64,000 bases of DNA from Litomosoides sigmodontis (lineage: Eukaryota; Nematoda; Chromadorea; Rhabditida; Onchocercidae). The first letter of the stretch is position 1. Every line of letters begins with the position of its first letter. The translations under genes were made by a program, and so were the position numbers. The notes beneath the pieces were generated by a model that saw only the letters and a list, made by a program, of their open reading frames with translations, was not told the DNA's origin and ran no database searches. The stretch covers positions 8,781,365 through 8,845,364 of the forward strand of contig OY718806.1 of NCBI GenBank assembly GCA_963070105.1, in the 5' to 3' direction. Shown in pieces: positions 36,793 through 58,300 of the stretch.

Positions 36793-39220
36793 TCAGCACT
36801 GCACTGCTGTTCCAGTTTCTCGGACATATTCTACGCATTTGCTAGGGTCTGTTGGGAAATATTTTTGACATCGAGTCATTATTCTTTTAAACGCCTGAAA
36901 TGCTCACTCTAAGTTTTCAAGGATACCAGATATGATAAATTATCTTGATGACAGTTCTACCTATCACTCTAGTACGGAACTTTTATTTCATCTCCTTCCA
37001 AAACAAACAAAAATTGACAGTAGTCACACAGATCTTACATAAGAGTAAGTCCAGATAAAATACCTAAAATTATATTTTTCCGTGCAAACCTGTATATATT
37101 TCCTTTGTGTCTCATCATTAAGTACATGGGCGATATTTGAAACATAGGCCTTTGCTGAGCCAGGTCTCTGATGCAGACCGGACCTAGTCACACCCACAGG
37201 CCACGGAGCGTTACCTATTGCCATTTCCATATACGCATTATTTGCTCTGCAATAAAAACAATAATCGGAATATGTAGATTTTAACAAATGAGAAAGTTTC
37301 TCAAGAGGAAAGCAAAACTGTTCCATTACACTGCTATATATTTCAGCAAACAAACCGGATGTAATCGCGGTCAATTATAAGAAGACGACAAATTTTTATC
37401 AAATGCTCTCGGATGTCAGCATTTACATTGTGCTTTTCCAGATTTTTCATCAATGGGCGAAGGTGTTCCATTGTTTGCTTATGCATCGTTGCCGCCAACT
37501 TGCCTTCTGCTGATCTGAAATATTAAATTTTAACTTCTTCCTCATATTTTTGCCATTCATGCTAAAATAAGGTAGAAAATTCGAAAAATTTTTTGGCCGA
37601 AAATGCTGAAATACAAACGCTTAACATCCCTGGATATTTTAAGCCACAGTCAGTGCAACTAACAGTTGCCTTATGACATCTCAAATGCACCCAAGAAAAT
37701 CTCTTAATCAAAAAAGTGTCATACCTTTTTTCAACTTCATCGCGTGCATTCAATGCTCTACCCCATCGAGTTAATATGTAAGAAAAGAATTCACGAATGA
37801 CATCACAGTCTCTATTTGGATTATCACCTTCACCCAGTAACTGCGCATTAGCTTCTATTCTTTCCCAAGTAGTATCAGTTACGGAGTTTGGCATATCAAC
37901 ATCGTGTTTACCTGGAAGCCCGGTACCGTACCAATTGGACAGTAATTACGTGGTCTAACGTAACCATAAAGTAAAGTTTAAGAATAGATATTCATTTCGC
38001 AAGCGCGAAATAAACTGCAAAAACATATGAAACTAAACCTCGAATACCTTAAATTCACTAAACTTGATGTGTGTAATAGCAGTGAAAGCCAGATAAGTTT
38101 CGAAGCGACAAACTCCATCTTAATTCACCTTTCCAAATTTATAAAATATTTCAAGAAACTGGAAGTTTCTAACTGATTATCTCAAAGATTTGATTCATAT
38201 ATGAAACATGATATGGAGTACCAACCAGTATATTGTTCCCCCTTGATAACTTCTTCTATCAGTTCATGGTCTACTTCCTTCATAGCAGACTGGAAATCAT
38301 TTTTCCATCCCTCTTTCATATCAGGCTAAAATAAAAACAACATATGATGGATTGATATAATGAAATCGAACTTTATGTAAATTTAAACAATATGAACAAC
38401 ATTAGTACGAAACGAGAAACCACAGGCAACAAATGAAAGCAAACATATATGCAACAAGAATCAAAAACTTACTTGCTCGATTTCAAGTTTACGAAGACGA
38501 GCCCGAGATTCCTGCTCTGTTTCACCAAACAGCGTAATCGGCTGACTTCGACTCCTCAACCTTCTTATGACATCTGCTCGTGGTAAATCATCACAGCTTA
38601 ATTCTGGTTCAGTGCGTATTTCCCTCGCTTGATTTTCCTTCCGTGTCGAGCCTTCACTTTTCGTCTATCAAAATGAACATTAAAGTCTAAGTCCACAAAG
38701 ATACGACTTTGTAAATCTACAACCCTCAAAATCAAAATTAAGGTACGGCGTATGATGTCAGAGAATTATCAGCTACTATTCCTAGCTTTCAGGGTGACAG
38801 GGTACTGAATATGAACTTACAACAGTTACAGAAGTTGGTGCTACTGTTCTCTGTTTCGCTTGATAATTCTCTCGATTCTTTTGTTCTTCCTTCTGGAGCA
38901 ATTCGCTGCGTTTCAAATATTTCTTATTTGGGATCTGCAGGAAAACAATGACTTATTTAAGACTTACAAATCGCAGACACACGTACTTCCCTGACTTATC
39001 AGTTTTTATCCAGCATCTTGTTATGCAAACCTTTGTAGCATCGTGTCTCAGGCAAATACTTCCGCTGCTACCAGTTACATTTTAAGCAAAAACGATACAC
39101 GTCAAACACTCCACTTCATTAGAAGTAAATAATTTTAATCAAAAAATACATAGATGAATGCACCTCAACTTCCTTAACTTGCTTCCTTTTGCGCTCAATT
39201 TCCATCCTCAAAATATCCAT
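36793..39220 (-). CDS. PRPF18: Pre-mRNA splicing factor PRP18
   Basis: PRP18 acts in the second catalytic step of pre-mRNA splicing. Eight exons fit in phase: 39220-39164, 38934-38821, 38664-38473, 38325-38226, 37911-37725, 37514-37356, 37246-37090, 36894-36793; total 355 residues against about 342 in human. The N-terminus [15 protein letters not shown] and KKYLKRSEL match the family. An SFM domain lies at about 80-121 ([20 protein letters not shown]). The Prp18 domain fills the second half, with [33 protein letters not shown] and [12 protein letters not shown] as the strongest matches. The last residues after CVEY are longer than in human. TTTTCAG ends six bases before the ATG. The gene reads into the GGPP synthase gene. 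Confidence 0.95.
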
Positions 39221-39853
39221 CTCTTCCTGAAAATGGCAATGATGATGTGTTCTAACGATCACACAATTTCTAGAATACCATCTAGAGGGCCCGAAAATGA
39301 ATTGACTTTGTTAGGAAATAATAACATAATTCGCCTGTTCCTGAAATGTTCGCCGCACCCTCAAGCTCAATAGACTCGGACCCGAACCACCTCACAACAC
39401 CACCACGAACAACAAGTTCCGATCATGTTCATGTAAAAATGTTCGCAACCCAAACACGAACCTGCTATAAAGTGCACATGAGCTGCAGCGAGGAACTTAG
39501 GTTAGCGTCTGTCATCTATCAAATCTTTCTGCTCTTTTAATAGTGTATTCTATCGAATCTCTTTGAAAAGGCTTATGTTTACATTTTTTCAACTTCCTCA
39601 TACGATGCTATTTTTTTTCACGTGTTGGCCTCGCTCGCTTGCTCACGTGCTTTGCGTGGCGTAGCAATGTTTCTTTGCGCCAACGGCAGGTGTAGCAATA
39701 TTGCAGGAAGAATAAATGAAGAGAAAATAATGATGAAGCCAAAAACCAAACGCACCATGTAACACATCATCAACGTGAGATACTTTCTCTGAACCTCTTC
39801 ATCGAATTTTTCCACTTTGTGGATGTACGCGAAGACTTAAGCCCATACGGGGA

Positions 39854-39892
39854 GTGAGAGAGAGAAAGAGAGAGGGAGAGAGAGAGAGAGAG
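39854..39892. repeat. (GA)n simple repeat
   Basis: Nearly pure GAGA run about 635 bases upstream of the PRP18 ATG. GA tracts can bind GAGA-type factors, but function is not shown. Confidence 0.85.
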
Positions 39893-40443
39893 ATTAGATG
39901 AAGTGTTTTCTAATTTTCCACTGTTTTTTCCATATCTCCTCAATTAAAATTGCAGCTGTTTTATAATATTTACATTATTTTACTTGCTAATCGTAAAACG
40001 TTGTATCTTATGTTATGTTATCTGTTCAATTGATTATGAAGAAGGAAGGTGGACTAATCGAGAAATTAAAATTTAAAATTAATAGATCAAGTTATATAGA
40101 AGTTCAATGGATAGAGCAGGATTAAAGCCAATGTAAAAAGTTTTCACTGGACGTCGGACAATGGTACTTTAATTTGAAATAGATGAGAACCAATGACACA
40201 TGTAACAAAGAAAGAAAAGACGAAATAGGAAATGGAACTTCCTACACCTCCCATTATACATAAACAACTCTTGAATTTTCACTTAAACTTCTATTTCACA
40301 CTCGGAATTATCAACAGGAATAATAACGAACGCATTAGATGCATCCTTATGATTAATGCGTTTTTGCTTTAGTTTATAGTATTTGATGCGTTTATCAAAT
40401 CTTCGACTGCGGTGAGTTTTGCCGAGTAATATTAATGATTTAT

Positions 40444-40449
40444 TTTATT
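40444..40449 (-). terminator. Poly(A) signal of the coiled-coil gene
   Basis: AATAAA on the minus strand, 34 bases past the stop at 40483. Confidence 0.6.
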
Positions 40450-40482
40450 ATAACAGAATCAATTACTGAATGAAAACGAAAA

Positions 40483-43400
40483 TCATTTGGTCGTTCTGAT
40501 CCGACCCAGCCACGAAGTACACTTCTTTTTCTCCGCGAGAATAGATGATATTTTCGGAAGGCGGCTTTTCTCGAGATTTTTCAAAACTGTTGATCCAACA
40601 TTTTTCTCTGGGATCATCCTGACAATTTCAGGGCTACGCCCTAACTGACAGACATTTCTACCGTCACAATCACTGATCAATGAAGGTGAATTAACGTGGT
40701 TGATGCTTTTCTGCTAAAACAATTTACCATCAAAACAACATCAGTGAGCTAGTTATCTGTCTATCTATATAATACATTGTAAAATTAATTCAATATTTTC
40801 TGGATAAGTTGAAAAGTGAAACTATCTGAAAAATTTATCCTAACAAAATTGAGGATAATAGCACACAACTAAGATACGGATACTTCAAGAATTTATTATT
40901 GTAAAAATAATTTGCAATAGAGGAAGCATAGTCGAATTCATAATTATACCGCAACTAAATTACAGCTTACCAAATATGGTAATCTGGATGGATTGATCGA
41001 TGGTGATGATGGTCGTTTCGATATTGCTGAACGTTTTTCCATATGAAGTTGTTTGGCAGTGATAATTGCATAGTCGGACGAGCTACTATTATGAGATATT
41101 GTTGTGTCACATTTAGCTAATTCATTCCCTAAAATAATTTACAATACAAGTATTTTAATAATTTTAAAAAATTGCAGTTCATCCATTCCAGTAAATTTTG
41201 ATAACAAACTATCGAATGAATCCAGTGTTTCTTGACCGATAGTTCGCGATCGTTCGTTCAAGTGAACCCGTCGTCTCATAATGGGTGTGAAAGATGGACT
41301 GTGAATGATGCTATTTCGAACATCTTGCAATGAGGAAACAATTGATCGTGTATGGTTATAATTCATTAAAGGATGTAGGCTAAAAAGTAAATTTTCTTTT
41401 TCTTTAATTAGCAGTGAAGGCATTAGGTTGGAATTCTTTTAATTTTCATCTTGAAGTATTAATTACAATGAAATAATTGGCAAATTTGCGAAATTTCACT
41501 CTCAATTTATTAAAAGTTCATGTAAAAACCGACAAAAATGCAAGGTGGTATTTTTATTTTATTTTCATTTCTTCCATTTCATCTAAATATCATCGATCAA
41601 TTTTCCACATCTGTCTTTACAGGTAATAGATAATAGTCAGATGATAAAATAGAAAAAAAGTATGAGGAATATGAAGCAGTAACTTCAGTGCCACTAAACT
41701 CAAATTAGATAGTTGGATTTTAATATTTTTGAAAATGAAATTTAATTGCGTGGGAAACTGTAAGTCATAGCGCTACAGAATCCTCTCAATCATCCACACT
41801 TACCTAACCGGTCGTCCAGCTGACTGCTTGTGATTTTTTTGTGGTGTGTAAATTTTGTTAGCCGAATTACGAAGTAGCTGTTCTCGATGTCGTATTGGAG
41901 CAGCTTTAACCTTTGTTTGTTTAATTAAAACATAAGAAAAACATTTTGTTTTCGATGAAATTTAGCAATTTCGTATTTATTAACTTGAAATACTGTTCGA
42001 TAATAATCATCAAATTCACCTTGTTGTGGTATAGTACTTGCAGCATTTTGTAAATCATCCCTAGCATGTAGGCCTGAATTTAAAGTGCCAGCGCGTTCAA
42101 GTTGACCTTTATTTGTTCCCGCAAATTCCGATATACGTGATAGACCTTAAATACATCGAACAAATGATCTGAGAACCAACCAATGATAATAATAGTAAGT
42201 GCAAAATTTGTGTGTTAAATTATTCCTCTTAAACAGTTTTAAAAACAGACATAAATCTAATTTAGAAAAAAAAAAGTATAACAGAGAAATTTACATCGAG
42301 CATAGTCGAAAAGTCGCAAAAATTCATTTTCAATACTTTGCTCATTTTTTTCAACTTCCGATTCTATAGCGCAGGAATCGGAACGACGATATTTCCGAAT
42401 TCGTGATTCGTGTAATTTAAATGGCAACAGGAAATTCATCTCTGGCTTAATCTGGAGCGATAAAAATCTTTAATTAAGCAATTAGTAGTTGAATTATTGT
42501 AGATACAATCATTGTCGATGGTAGTGGTTACTATGAATGCTTTGATTTGGAATAGAAATTTATGTCAAATGTTGAAATCAAATTTAATCGATGTACCGTT
42601 TTCTGTAACAAATCTTCGCCATGATATGAAGCAGGTCGTGCCGGTCGACGTCTTGTCGCTTCATAAAGTTGCAATTTCAATCGTTCTAGCTATAATTAAT
42701 TAGCTCTAGCACAAAAATATTATTTCAATTTTATTTTCAAATACATTTTGAAATGCTCTAGGGCAGGTGTGTACACGTCATACTTCTAACTTATACTATA
42801 TTAGCAAAATTTCTGATCAACTGTACCTACCTGAGCATGGACTATAAGTAAGGATGATTGCGCACGCATCACTTCAAAATCTGATCGATTGGCATAGACA
42901 TTTTTTTCAATGTAAGAAGCACGAAGTTGGCCGAGCTGAAAAAAAAGATAAGTCAGAATAGTCTAGCATTGTAACCTTAATAATTCAGTTTTTTAGCAAA
43001 AAAAGGTTTAATTTTTGAAATGAATTCATCAAATTTATCTTTGAATTCTCTATAACAAAAATTAAAATTGGAATTTTTAATCAACAAATAATCAGATAAA
43101 CCTTTCGAACGATGCTAATGGTAAACGAGTACAACGCATCATATGAAGGCATTATTTCCAGCAACTGACGAATACGTTGATCATCACTGCCAATATCTGT
43201 GAATTATCGATTATTGAAAAATGAATGGAAAACAATCAAAATGAGAATTATCACTTACCTGATCCTTTGTCTTGTAACAAAGAGGAATTATTTTGCTGTA
43301 ATCTTTCGATATGCTCCAAACATGCCTGATAAGCATTTTGCTCACGAAACGATTGATTGATAATCTGAAATTTTAACCAATTACTAATAGATAAAATCAT

Positions 43401-43875
43401 ACAAGCATCAAAAATATATGCATGAAATACGCATGAAAATTTCAACCAACCGCTTGACTATTCTTCATCATTTCCGCTTTCGCAACCTGAAGTTTACTGT
43501 CGAAAATTTTCAGCTTTTCTTCCACACTATCAATTGTAGCTGTTGCTCTTGCCATTATCCGATCGTTAATTGACAACTTTTCCAATGCTTCATTAAGACG
43601 GCAACGATTTCGTAGTATTCCAAGCTGTGTGAAAATGAAAAAAAAAAGCGGAAGTTAAAAAATTAAATCAAATAAAAAAAATAAACAAGGTTGTAATTTA
43701 AAAAATTTTTACAAAAATTATTTTACCTGCTTCTGAAGTGTACTCATTCGCGTCGTTAATTTCGAATGCTCCATTGATTTTTCACGTAATTGCTCAATTA
43801 ATTGATTATTTCTATTTTTGATGATTGTTAATTCATTTCGTGCCATGTCATTCTCATCAAGATTTACTCGATTGT
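40483..43875 (-). CDS. Coiled-coil protein of unknown function
   Basis: I do not recognise this protein. Twelve exons fit in phase: 43875-43727, 43624-43451, 43364-43259, 43196-43102, 42935-42831, 42689-42597, 42451-42295, 42145-41985, 41910-41809, 41435-41210, 41128-40971, 40713-40483. The likely first Met is in the first exon (MARNELTIIKNRNNQLIEQL), giving about 580 residues. The N-terminal half is helical and probably a coiled coil (NRNNQLIEQLREKSMEHSKL, SVEEKLKIFDSKLQVAKAEM, LERLKLQLYEA). The C-terminal half is basic and Ser-rich with short conserved-looking stretches such as SFTPIMRRRVHLNERS and KRPSSPSINPSRLPYL. The last exon is a clean 77-codon frame. Weak points are the TTAAAAG acceptor at 41436 and the 81-bp intron below 41210. 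The opening exon begins at a TTTACAG acceptor, either trans-spliced or joined to the upstream gene's transcript. A centrosomal or cytoskeletal role is possible but only a guess. Confidence 0.72.
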
Positions 43876-43881
43876 CTGTAA
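43876..43881 (-). promoter_or_regulatory. Acceptor opening the coiled-coil gene
   Basis: TTACAG on the minus strand, 31 bases before the first in-frame ATG and about 245 bases after the AATAAA of the upstream gene. The spacing fits intra-operon trans-splicing; a normal cis acceptor is the alternative. Confidence 0.4.
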
Positions 43882-44121
43882 ATATTCAGTCATTTGACAG
43901 TAGCAATTAATTGTTTAGTAAGAAAAATGAAAAAAAAATTTCTCTAACAAATATTTCAAAACTTGAAGTTAATAAACTTTGCAATAAAACAGCTCTTTAT
44001 TTTAACTGTTAAAAATAAACATACATTATTAAATTTCATGTATTATGAGAATTTTAAAATTTTAAGGTTTAACTTTTCTTTCGTTTGTGATAAAATAAAT
44101 AACAACCTAATAGTTAAGTGG

Positions 44122-44131
44122 TTTATTTATT
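44122..44131 (-). terminator. Overlapping poly(A) signals of the His-tailed gene
   Basis: Two overlapping AATAAA hexamers on the minus strand, about 65 bases past the stop at 44194. They support a real 3' end here. Confidence 0.6.
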
Positions 44132-44193
44132 TCATATTCAAGTAAACATTTCTACCATAATAAGCATGACAAAATTTTCCAATTTACAGTCTA

Positions 44194-52301
<8,108 letters not shown>

Positions 52302-55300
52302 CGTACAATATTTATTTGTACCACTGATCGATCAATTGAGCCAGTTGAAAATCCACTGATAAACGAACTGATAAAGCAGTTGGAGTGAGATAAGGGATAA
52401 ATCTGATTAGCATTTTCGCATCCTTCCCTCCTTCCTTCCTACCTTTCCTTCATTCCTCTTCAAGGCAAGTTCAATAGAGTGGTAGCAGTAGTGGTGGTGG
52501 CAGTAGTAGGAGTGGTAGTGATAGCTTAATGTGTAAGCTAGCCATCATTGATATATATGTTATACTGATGGCAGTGAAAATGAAATGATGACTTCTGTGA
52601 AATTGTAGCAAATCAATTCACCATCTCATATCTCATCACTTTTCACTCATTTAACTAATTCTAAAATTTCTCCCTCTATCTGCTACCAACCTTTCCATTT
52701 CTTCCTCTCCCTATTCTCTTCGAAAGCATGCTAATTCACCTGTAATTTTATCATCTCATCCATAATTAATCAGCTCATTGATAAGTCATTAAATAGTTGA
52801 TTTGCAATAAATAGAAATTTCATTGAAATCATCGCAAACGATAATTGAAAAGTAAATAATTTCGAAAAATTCATGTCAGATAGCATTTTAATAGCTAATA
52901 AATCATCATAGTTGAAAATGCAACTTTCATTGCAAGCTAAAATATGAATAATTTCTATAATTCGAGGAAACTTTTCCTTCTCCGTTTTTTTTCCAACTTC
53001 CACTTCAAACACTTCCACTTGTGTTATGCTTTTAAAAATAGATCTTATGTTATTAAATATTTATTTTATAATTTTGCTCACATATCATGTCATAAAAATG
53101 TTTCGAGAAAATAAAATTGCACGTTTTTTTTTTCTTGCCATCATTTTGCATCAACATTTTTCAAACATTTGATTAGTTAGCAATCAGCAAAAGTATTTTA
53201 TACATGCAAATTTTAATTTTAATTTTTGAATTAATTCACTGTTTTTGTGCATGAAATTTAGATGAAAGTATGCGTTTCATTTCTATTGTCTATAACTTGT
53301 CATTTTTTTTTCAAAAAAATATTTTGCTTTATTTTTAAGCGATAAAATGTATCAAATTGCACAAATGCAACAAAAACTTTGAAAATTTCGAAATTAAAAA
53401 AATTTCAAATAACAGCATTGTCATAATGCAGTGCAACAAGTACACATATATTATCGACATCCGGATCAAACAACTCGTCAAAAAGCTTTCTAATAGCTTG
53501 CTAAGCGTTTAAGCAATAATAGCGTGTTTCACGTGAATACTTCACTGTGTTCCAACTAACGAATGTCTATATATGCGTGTGTGCGTGTGTGCGCGTCATG
53601 AAACGGCTGTTTTATTTTCGAGCAAAAACAATTAAATTAAAATTAAAAAAAAAAAAACAGACGGCACCAAATAATGTGAGAGATATGAGATAATGTGAGA
53701 GATTTTTGGAGTGAAATTTTTATCAGAAAGGCTTTCATAATTTTTTTTTGCAAATTATCATTGGAAAACAGATATTTTTCAATTAATTTATTTAATTGAC
53801 TATTTAAATATTATCTTAAATTTATAATTAAAATATAATATGTAATTTAGTTGTTGTGAAATTTCTTATTGTCTTCTCATTTTTTTTCCTTTGTCACTTT
53901 TTGACATGCAATCAGTAATGATTGGATTAGGATTAGTCAAAATCAAAATTTACAAATACAATTGAATTAATACTATTGAATCGATCATTTAACGCATATG
54001 TAATTGTGGTGGATAGCAATTTAATTTTTGAATAAATTTCATTTCAATCATTTGATATCAAATTTCATCGATATGAGGGATATATTTATATGGATTACCT
54101 TCTTATCCTTACTTTTTGCTGCACTTCTATCCTTTCACACATCGGCCAACTACTTCCTCTCTCATAATGTAAACTTTTCACTAATATTTTCAATTAATTT
54201 ATTTAATGAACTGTTTAAGAAATTATTTTAAATTTATAACTATTTTTAATTGCAATGCTTGTCGCTCTTTTCTTCATTCCTGTTCTTTGTTAGAAACAAA
54301 ATCATATTTAATAGCTTAATACTTTCTGTTTTTTTTCGTATGCAACAAACTTTCCTGAAATATAGATGTGTTATAATTATTATTTTCTTTTTTTTTAATT
54401 TTCGAAAAAGATGAATTCTCATTAAATATTATGCATCCTTTTTTTTAAAAAAAAATATTTTATAACAGTGCAAATAACGCGAATCACTATTTTTATTGAA
54501 ATTAAATTTGGGACTTGAAATTGATCAAATATTTAAGCATTTTTTGGACTGATAAATCAATTTCATCGATGTGATAAGTTCTTCGTCTTACGAAATAGCA
54601 TTAAGTGTGATAATTTCGCCCTTTTTTTTTCTTGAAAAAGGAAAAATGCAATACTTTGTTTTTTTCTTTTTAATAAAATGAGCTTACAGCTGAGCATTCC
54701 ATACCGAAGGATAATAGCTTTCAAAAGGAATGCAACAGTTTCATGAAAATTTCAATTAGTTTTATTTTCGCCTATTTTTTTCCTTCTTCGTTTTCCACCT
54801 AACGAAATTAAACTATTTATATATCTAACCGTTGGCCAACACTTGCTAGCACTTGAAAATATCACTTGACGAAGCACTGTAGGCTCTTTTCATCTATCAC
54901 TTAATCAATTCAATTATTATTGTTTAATGACTTAATTCAATTTTAATTACTTTAGTTTAGTTAAAACTTAATTTTGCCTTGTTATAATTAAATTACATGG
55001 ATTATTTCCATTAACATTCATAGGCAATGAATTTACACCACTCAAATCCTAGTGAAAAATTAAATTTAATTTCACAAAAAGAAACAAACAGTTAAGCAAT
55101 CATATTTTTTTCTTCCCACATTTTTTACAAAATATACGGTATTTTTTGGTGGAATTAGATGCAATTAAACAAATGATAAAACACAATAAAATTAATTTAA
55201 CTGTCGCTAAAATACAAGAACATTTTGAGGAACTGCAAAATTACTTCTTTTATCATTCACTTTATTTTCATCCTCCTTTCTTCAATTAAAATCACTCATT

Positions 55301-58300
55301 CGACAAACTTTTTTTTGCGGGGAATTTTTGGAGTAAAATTTTTATCAGAAATAAATGAAGCACAGGTAAACGGAAGGAAAGCAGGAGGAGAGAACAATTT
55401 AGGGATTGCAATACATTAATTGGGAAGTGCTAACTTCAGAATTCGTTCGAATTATTAAATTTAACTAAATTCAAAAAAATTTTAATCGAGAATTTCTTTA
55501 ATTTTTTTTCTTTTCTTCCTTTTTATAATAATTCATCTTTATGCATATTACACTATCATATGATCAAATTTCCCTCCAGTATTTTTAGTTACATTAAAAT
55601 TAATTTTAAGAAAAAATGAATAAAATTAACTTGTGCTTTAAGCAGTTACTACTTGGATAAGACGAAAAAAAAACGAAACGCAAAACGAATCCTTCAGCAG
55701 ACTGCTTTTTCTGATTTAATTAACAATGAAGTATTCAATGAAATGCTTAAAAAGTTTGCGCCTCAATGCTCCAACCGATGACTTGTTTTATCAGGTTAGT
55801 TGCAAAGCTTCCTCGTATGCAATAAGTAACAATAAAAAAAAATCATCAGCATATTAGTTAATTAATTAGGAAGTCTACCATATACTAGCTAATTTATTCA
55901 TTGAAAAATCTGCCATATGCTAATTGCTTAAAGAGATTTATCGCATTATGTTTTATTGAAATAAAAAACGCTTGCAAATTTATGACTTTATAAAATATCA
56001 TTTCTAATCCGAAGAATAATACCAATACCAATGACACAAATACGATTTATTTGCTAACAGCAAGACTAGGGAAAATTTGCTTGATCGCTTAACCTATTCA
56101 GTACTAATCACATTTATTAATTAAATTAATTAGCTAATCTATGTGTGTAAGAATGTCGGAATCTCTTCAATTAATAGCATATTGAAAAATGAGAATAATA
56201 AAAGAAGGAAAAAACACAATTGGAAAGACGAGAAAAGGAAAAAGCTACTTGCGTTGCTTTGTCGAAGTTTAACATTTTTACAATTTTACAGTTTCAATTT
56301 TTGCTTAGAAATAACTTTATTTTACTAGAAAATTGTTGCAATTTGTATATTTCTCATCTATTCTATTTTTTTGGTAACTTTTTTTCTCTTTGCTTGCAAT
56401 TTAAATAAACTCACTTTGAACCTAAAAGTTTTTCCTTCAGTTTGACGGTCGCAAATTTTTAGCTTACATAATAATTCAATTTAACTTAGATGTCGTGCTA
56501 TTTGTTGGAAAATTTCATACTTTAACTAAGAAATGTTACACCTAAAATAAATAGCATTAAGACGGTGAGGAAAAAAAAAACTTTTTTCTGTGATAATTTA
56601 AAATAACGGTTGTTTTACGAATGTCAAGAGTAATAAAATCATTTGAAAATTTCAAATATTAAAAATTTTTTCAGCTACAAAGGTTTGGAATAGTATTGTG
56701 AGAATGAAACAAATAATCATTAAGCGATCAAATACATAAAAATAGTAAAAGAATTTTTCTTTAGTTTATTCCAATCAAAAAAAATTTGAAACTTATGGCA
56801 ATTTTTTACGCATTAACTGTACGAAGCGTAATTTAATTTATTCCAATAGTTTGCTCGCTTTACTGTTATATTAAATTTGATACTTTTGATCAGATAGATT
56901 GATATAAATTGTGAAATTTTTATTAAAATAAGCCGGACGAAAAGATAATCACAGTTTAAGCCTCAACATCTATCTTTGCAGTATTAGTAAGATAGATGTT
57001 GAGGCTTAATTTTTGTTTCTTTATTTAAAAAAAAAATTGATGAAAAATTTAAACGTATCGTATATTACATGTTATGTAATAATTCTATGCATTTCTAATG
57101 CCTTTTATCGCTCAAAAAAGCTGTCATTTTCTTTTAATATTTCAAAACATTCCCTTCTTTTTCTTTCCTTTTTTTTTTCTTTTCATTCGATCGTTTTCAT
57201 TAAAAAATAAATTTGTGAAAAAAAAGGAAAAGAAATAAAATGCTCAGGCTTAGTGGAAGATCAAATAATTTTCTCATTGCCTTCTAATAACATATGGATG
57301 AGAATCTTTAAATTAACAATCAGTTGCACAGATGGAAAAATTTTGCAAAAATTTTCAATTGAAATTTTAGATTATTTTAAAATTTCAATGCACACATATA
57401 TACTTGTTTATTTTCTCATAAATTCATTTAATGCAATGCTTTCGAACACTACCATTTACATCAGTAGTGCAAAACAGTAAAACTAATTTAAAATTAAACT
57501 CAAAATTTAGAATTAATATGTGCCATTTGAAAATTTCTTATTTTTTCCATACATGTAGGCAAATAGTATAAATATGTGAAATAAATATCAAATATGGTTT
57601 CTTTTTCAACAAAATAGCATATAAGCAATAGAAATTCGAAATGAAATTTTAAATCATTTCAAGATTTTAATTGACAACGTCCATTACTGGAATTAAATTC
57701 GCAACAATTGTATCAAATTAGCTTTACTTGAAATCTTATTTAAAAAAATATGATAAATTAAAAGTTTATCATATTTCACATTCGATCAGATAGTTTCAAC
57801 CCTTAGTTTGTCAATAATTACTGGTGATGTTTCTTTTTTTTTAAATTTAACAAAACGCGAAATGATTTTTTTTAATTCGTTTCGTTCATTGCTCTCATAA
57901 AATTTCAATAAAAAATTTAATTTTAATTTTATATTATACTGAAATATTCATTTTGTCTGTATTACATTAGATGCGAAAATTTTGTAATTATTTGCATTCA
58001 AACTACGAATATCTTTAGGTAACTCACTTACAGTAAGCACATTTTAGTTATTTTGCAGCAATTTCTTCTGTAAGCTTTTAAAATTTATTCATTCATCACT
58101 TCCGTTTCCTGTAATTTCGAAAAAAAGGGGAAAAATTAAAAAGAAAAAAAGGCATAAAATTTGCAAAGTATTGAAAAACCGAGGGAAAAGAACAATAGCA
58201 GCAACAACAACAACACTTACATGCGACATTTTGACAAATTAATTCGAAATTATTGATTTTAGAAAATAAAGGGTCATTTTTAAGTGCTAAATAAGTATGA

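Larger units (their letters stand above)
39221..40482. other. Spacer between the coiled-coil gene and PRP18
   Basis: No exon is supported in these 1.3 kb. A GA-rich run lies at 39854-39892, and an AATAAA for the upstream gene at 40444-40449. The minus-strand open frame at 39618-39815 has no matching splice sites or motif. Confidence 0.5.

Noticed and set aside
52770..53018. 82-residue minus-strand open frame upstream of the His-tailed gene
   Set aside because: No donor in phase with exon 50641-50529, whereas 52301-52252 fits exactly; composition is like chance.
55225..55419. Signal-peptide-like open frame that could be the receptor's first exon
   Set aside because: Starts with TTG rather than ATG, and part of it is a short dispersed similarity shared with about 53703; no continuity with the receptor can be shown.
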